A stretch of 6,894 nucleotides of DNA from CAYLHS01 sp964496205 (GTDB lineage Bacteria; Actinomycetota; Acidimicrobiia; Spongiisociales; UBA4744), in NCBI GenBank assembly GCA_964496205.1, contig CAZBXV010000074.1, positions 1-6,894 of the forward strand, in the 5' to 3' direction. Positions 6,661-6,894 of the stretch are shown here, piece after piece. The notes beneath the pieces were generated by a model. That model saw only the letters and a program-made list of their open reading frames with translations. It had not been told where the DNA came from and searched no databases. Position numbers and translations under genes: made by a program. Within the stretch, counting starts at the first letter, position 1, and the number at the start of each line of letters is the position of its first letter.

Positions 6661-6740
6661 GTTCTTGCGTGAGTTGGGTGGATACTGTCGACGGTTCTCA
6701 CGCAAGAACGGTTGGGGTCCGACGGTGCTCACGCAAGAAG
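6661..6740. repeat. compound repeat unit A (hairpin plus extra right arm)
   Basis: A 13-bp hairpin, 6661-6673 with 6697-6709 and a 23-base loop, is followed by a G-rich spacer and an extra right arm CTCACGCAAGAA at 6728-6739. Its first 51 bases match the solitary copy at 162-212 in 49 positions. The whole 80 bases align without gaps to unit B with 12 differences. The extra right arm has no left arm of its own nearby. Confidence 0.88.
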
Positions 6741-6785
6741 CCGGAGAGGGAGGCGTTGAGGGTCGATGGAACCCCTCCACCCCTT

Positions 6786-6865
6786 GTTCTTGCGTGAGGT
6801 GGGTTGACACTGTCGGCGTTTCTCACGCAAGAACGGTTTGGGTGGGGCGTTTCTCACGCCAGAAG
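6786..6865. repeat. compound repeat unit B (hairpin plus extra right arm)
   Basis: A hairpin of 6786-6798 with 6822-6834, again with a 23-base loop, is followed by a G-rich spacer and an extra right arm, here the variant CTCACGCCAGAA (6853-6864) that pairs with the outer left arm at 6628. It starts 125 bases after unit A and is 68/80 identical to it, with both 13-base arms of the hairpin unchanged while the loop has five differences. Confidence 0.88.
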
Positions 6866-6868
6866 GGA
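6853..6868. repeat. outer right arm, variant form
   Basis: This is the exact 16-base partner of 6628-6643. It is preceded by GGCGTTT, which matches the end of the element's loop in unit B. The two outer arms with their loop remnants therefore look like one element split by about 190 bases of inserted or duplicated repeat. Confidence 0.9.
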
Positions 6869-6882
6869 CAGGGGATCGGGTG

Positions 6883-6894
6883 ATGGTGCCACAC
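6883..6894 (+). CDS. possible start of the next gene (first four codons only)
   Basis: ATG at 6883 is preceded by AGGGGA at 6870-6875, a fair ribosome binding site at a 7-base spacing, and the frame stays open to the window edge. Only four codons are visible, so nothing can be said about the product. It could equally be chance in G-rich sequence. Confidence 0.2.

Larger units (their letters stand above)
6628..6868. repeat. nested palindromic repeat array downstream of the exporter operon
   Basis: This covers most of the 275 bases after the last gene. It holds three left-type arms (starting 6632, 6661, 6786) and four right-type arms (starting 6697, 6728, 6822, 6853) of the element seen alone at 159-213. 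Two complete hairpins lie inside a third, outer pair of arms. The stretch TCTTCCCTT just before the outer arm (6625-6633) is also found before the solitary copy (150-158). I see no protein gene in the array: reading frames through it only translate the repeats. Possible roles are transcription end, mRNA 3'-end protection, or a mobile palindrome family. T-tracts are lacking. Confidence 0.92.

Noticed and set aside
6598..6810. Small minus-strand protein in the array
   Set aside because: Its sequence is only the translated palindrome arms (repeated P-P-N-S-R), with no ribosome binding site or recognisable domain.
6628..6868. CRISPR array
   Set aside because: The repeats are short palindrome arms in both orientations with unequal spacing. 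There are no uniform direct repeats with unique spacers and no cas genes.

Overview
The window looks like a piece of a cell-surface polysaccharide locus from a high-GC bacterium. GTG starts are frequent (three of five complete genes), and there are two candidate leaderless -10 sites. The gene families (CsaB-type pyruvyl transferase, TagGH/Wzm-Wzt type exporter) also fit, so an actinobacterium, perhaps an uncultured acidimicrobial lineage, seems likely. That taxonomic call is inference; there is no rRNA or marker gene here.

Layout: (i) 1-146, + strand, the last 47 codons of a polyprenyl-phosphate sugar-1-phosphate transferase, the enzyme class that starts lipid-linked glycan assembly. (ii) 147-222, a short gap between convergent genes, filled by one palindromic element (159-213). 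(iii) 223-4172, - strand, a two-gene operon with an ATGA overlap: a CsaB-like polysaccharide pyruvyl transferase, then a very large glycosyltransferase (884 aa) that fuses a GT2 domain, membrane segments, a degenerate GT2-like middle part and a GT-B (GT4) domain. (iv) 4173-4206, a 34-bp divergent promoter gap with a candidate -10 hexamer on each strand placed for leaderless transcription. (v) 4207-6619, + strand: a Stf0-like sulfotransferase, then an ABC-2 polysaccharide export permease and its ATPase joined by a GTGA overlap. (vi) 6620-6894, a 275-base non-coding stretch packed with diverged copies of the same palindromic element, with the possible start of another gene at the very end.

Taken together (inference): a glycan is started on a lipid carrier, extended by the fused glycosyltransferase, given negative charge by pyruvate ketals and sulfate, and exported by the ABC transporter. 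The ATPase has no C-terminal glycan-binding domain, so it is closer to TagH than to full-length Wzt.

The least ordinary part is non-coding. A 51-base palindromic element lies downstream of both ends of the cassette, in the same orientation (49/51 identical). At the right end it has multiplied into an 80-base compound unit present twice (68/80 identical, 125-base period). Around both lies an older outer pair of arms that differ from the usual arm by matching changes on the two sides, so pairing is kept. This suggests selection on a folded DNA or RNA structure, or a palindrome inserted into a palindrome. I know of no named family for it.
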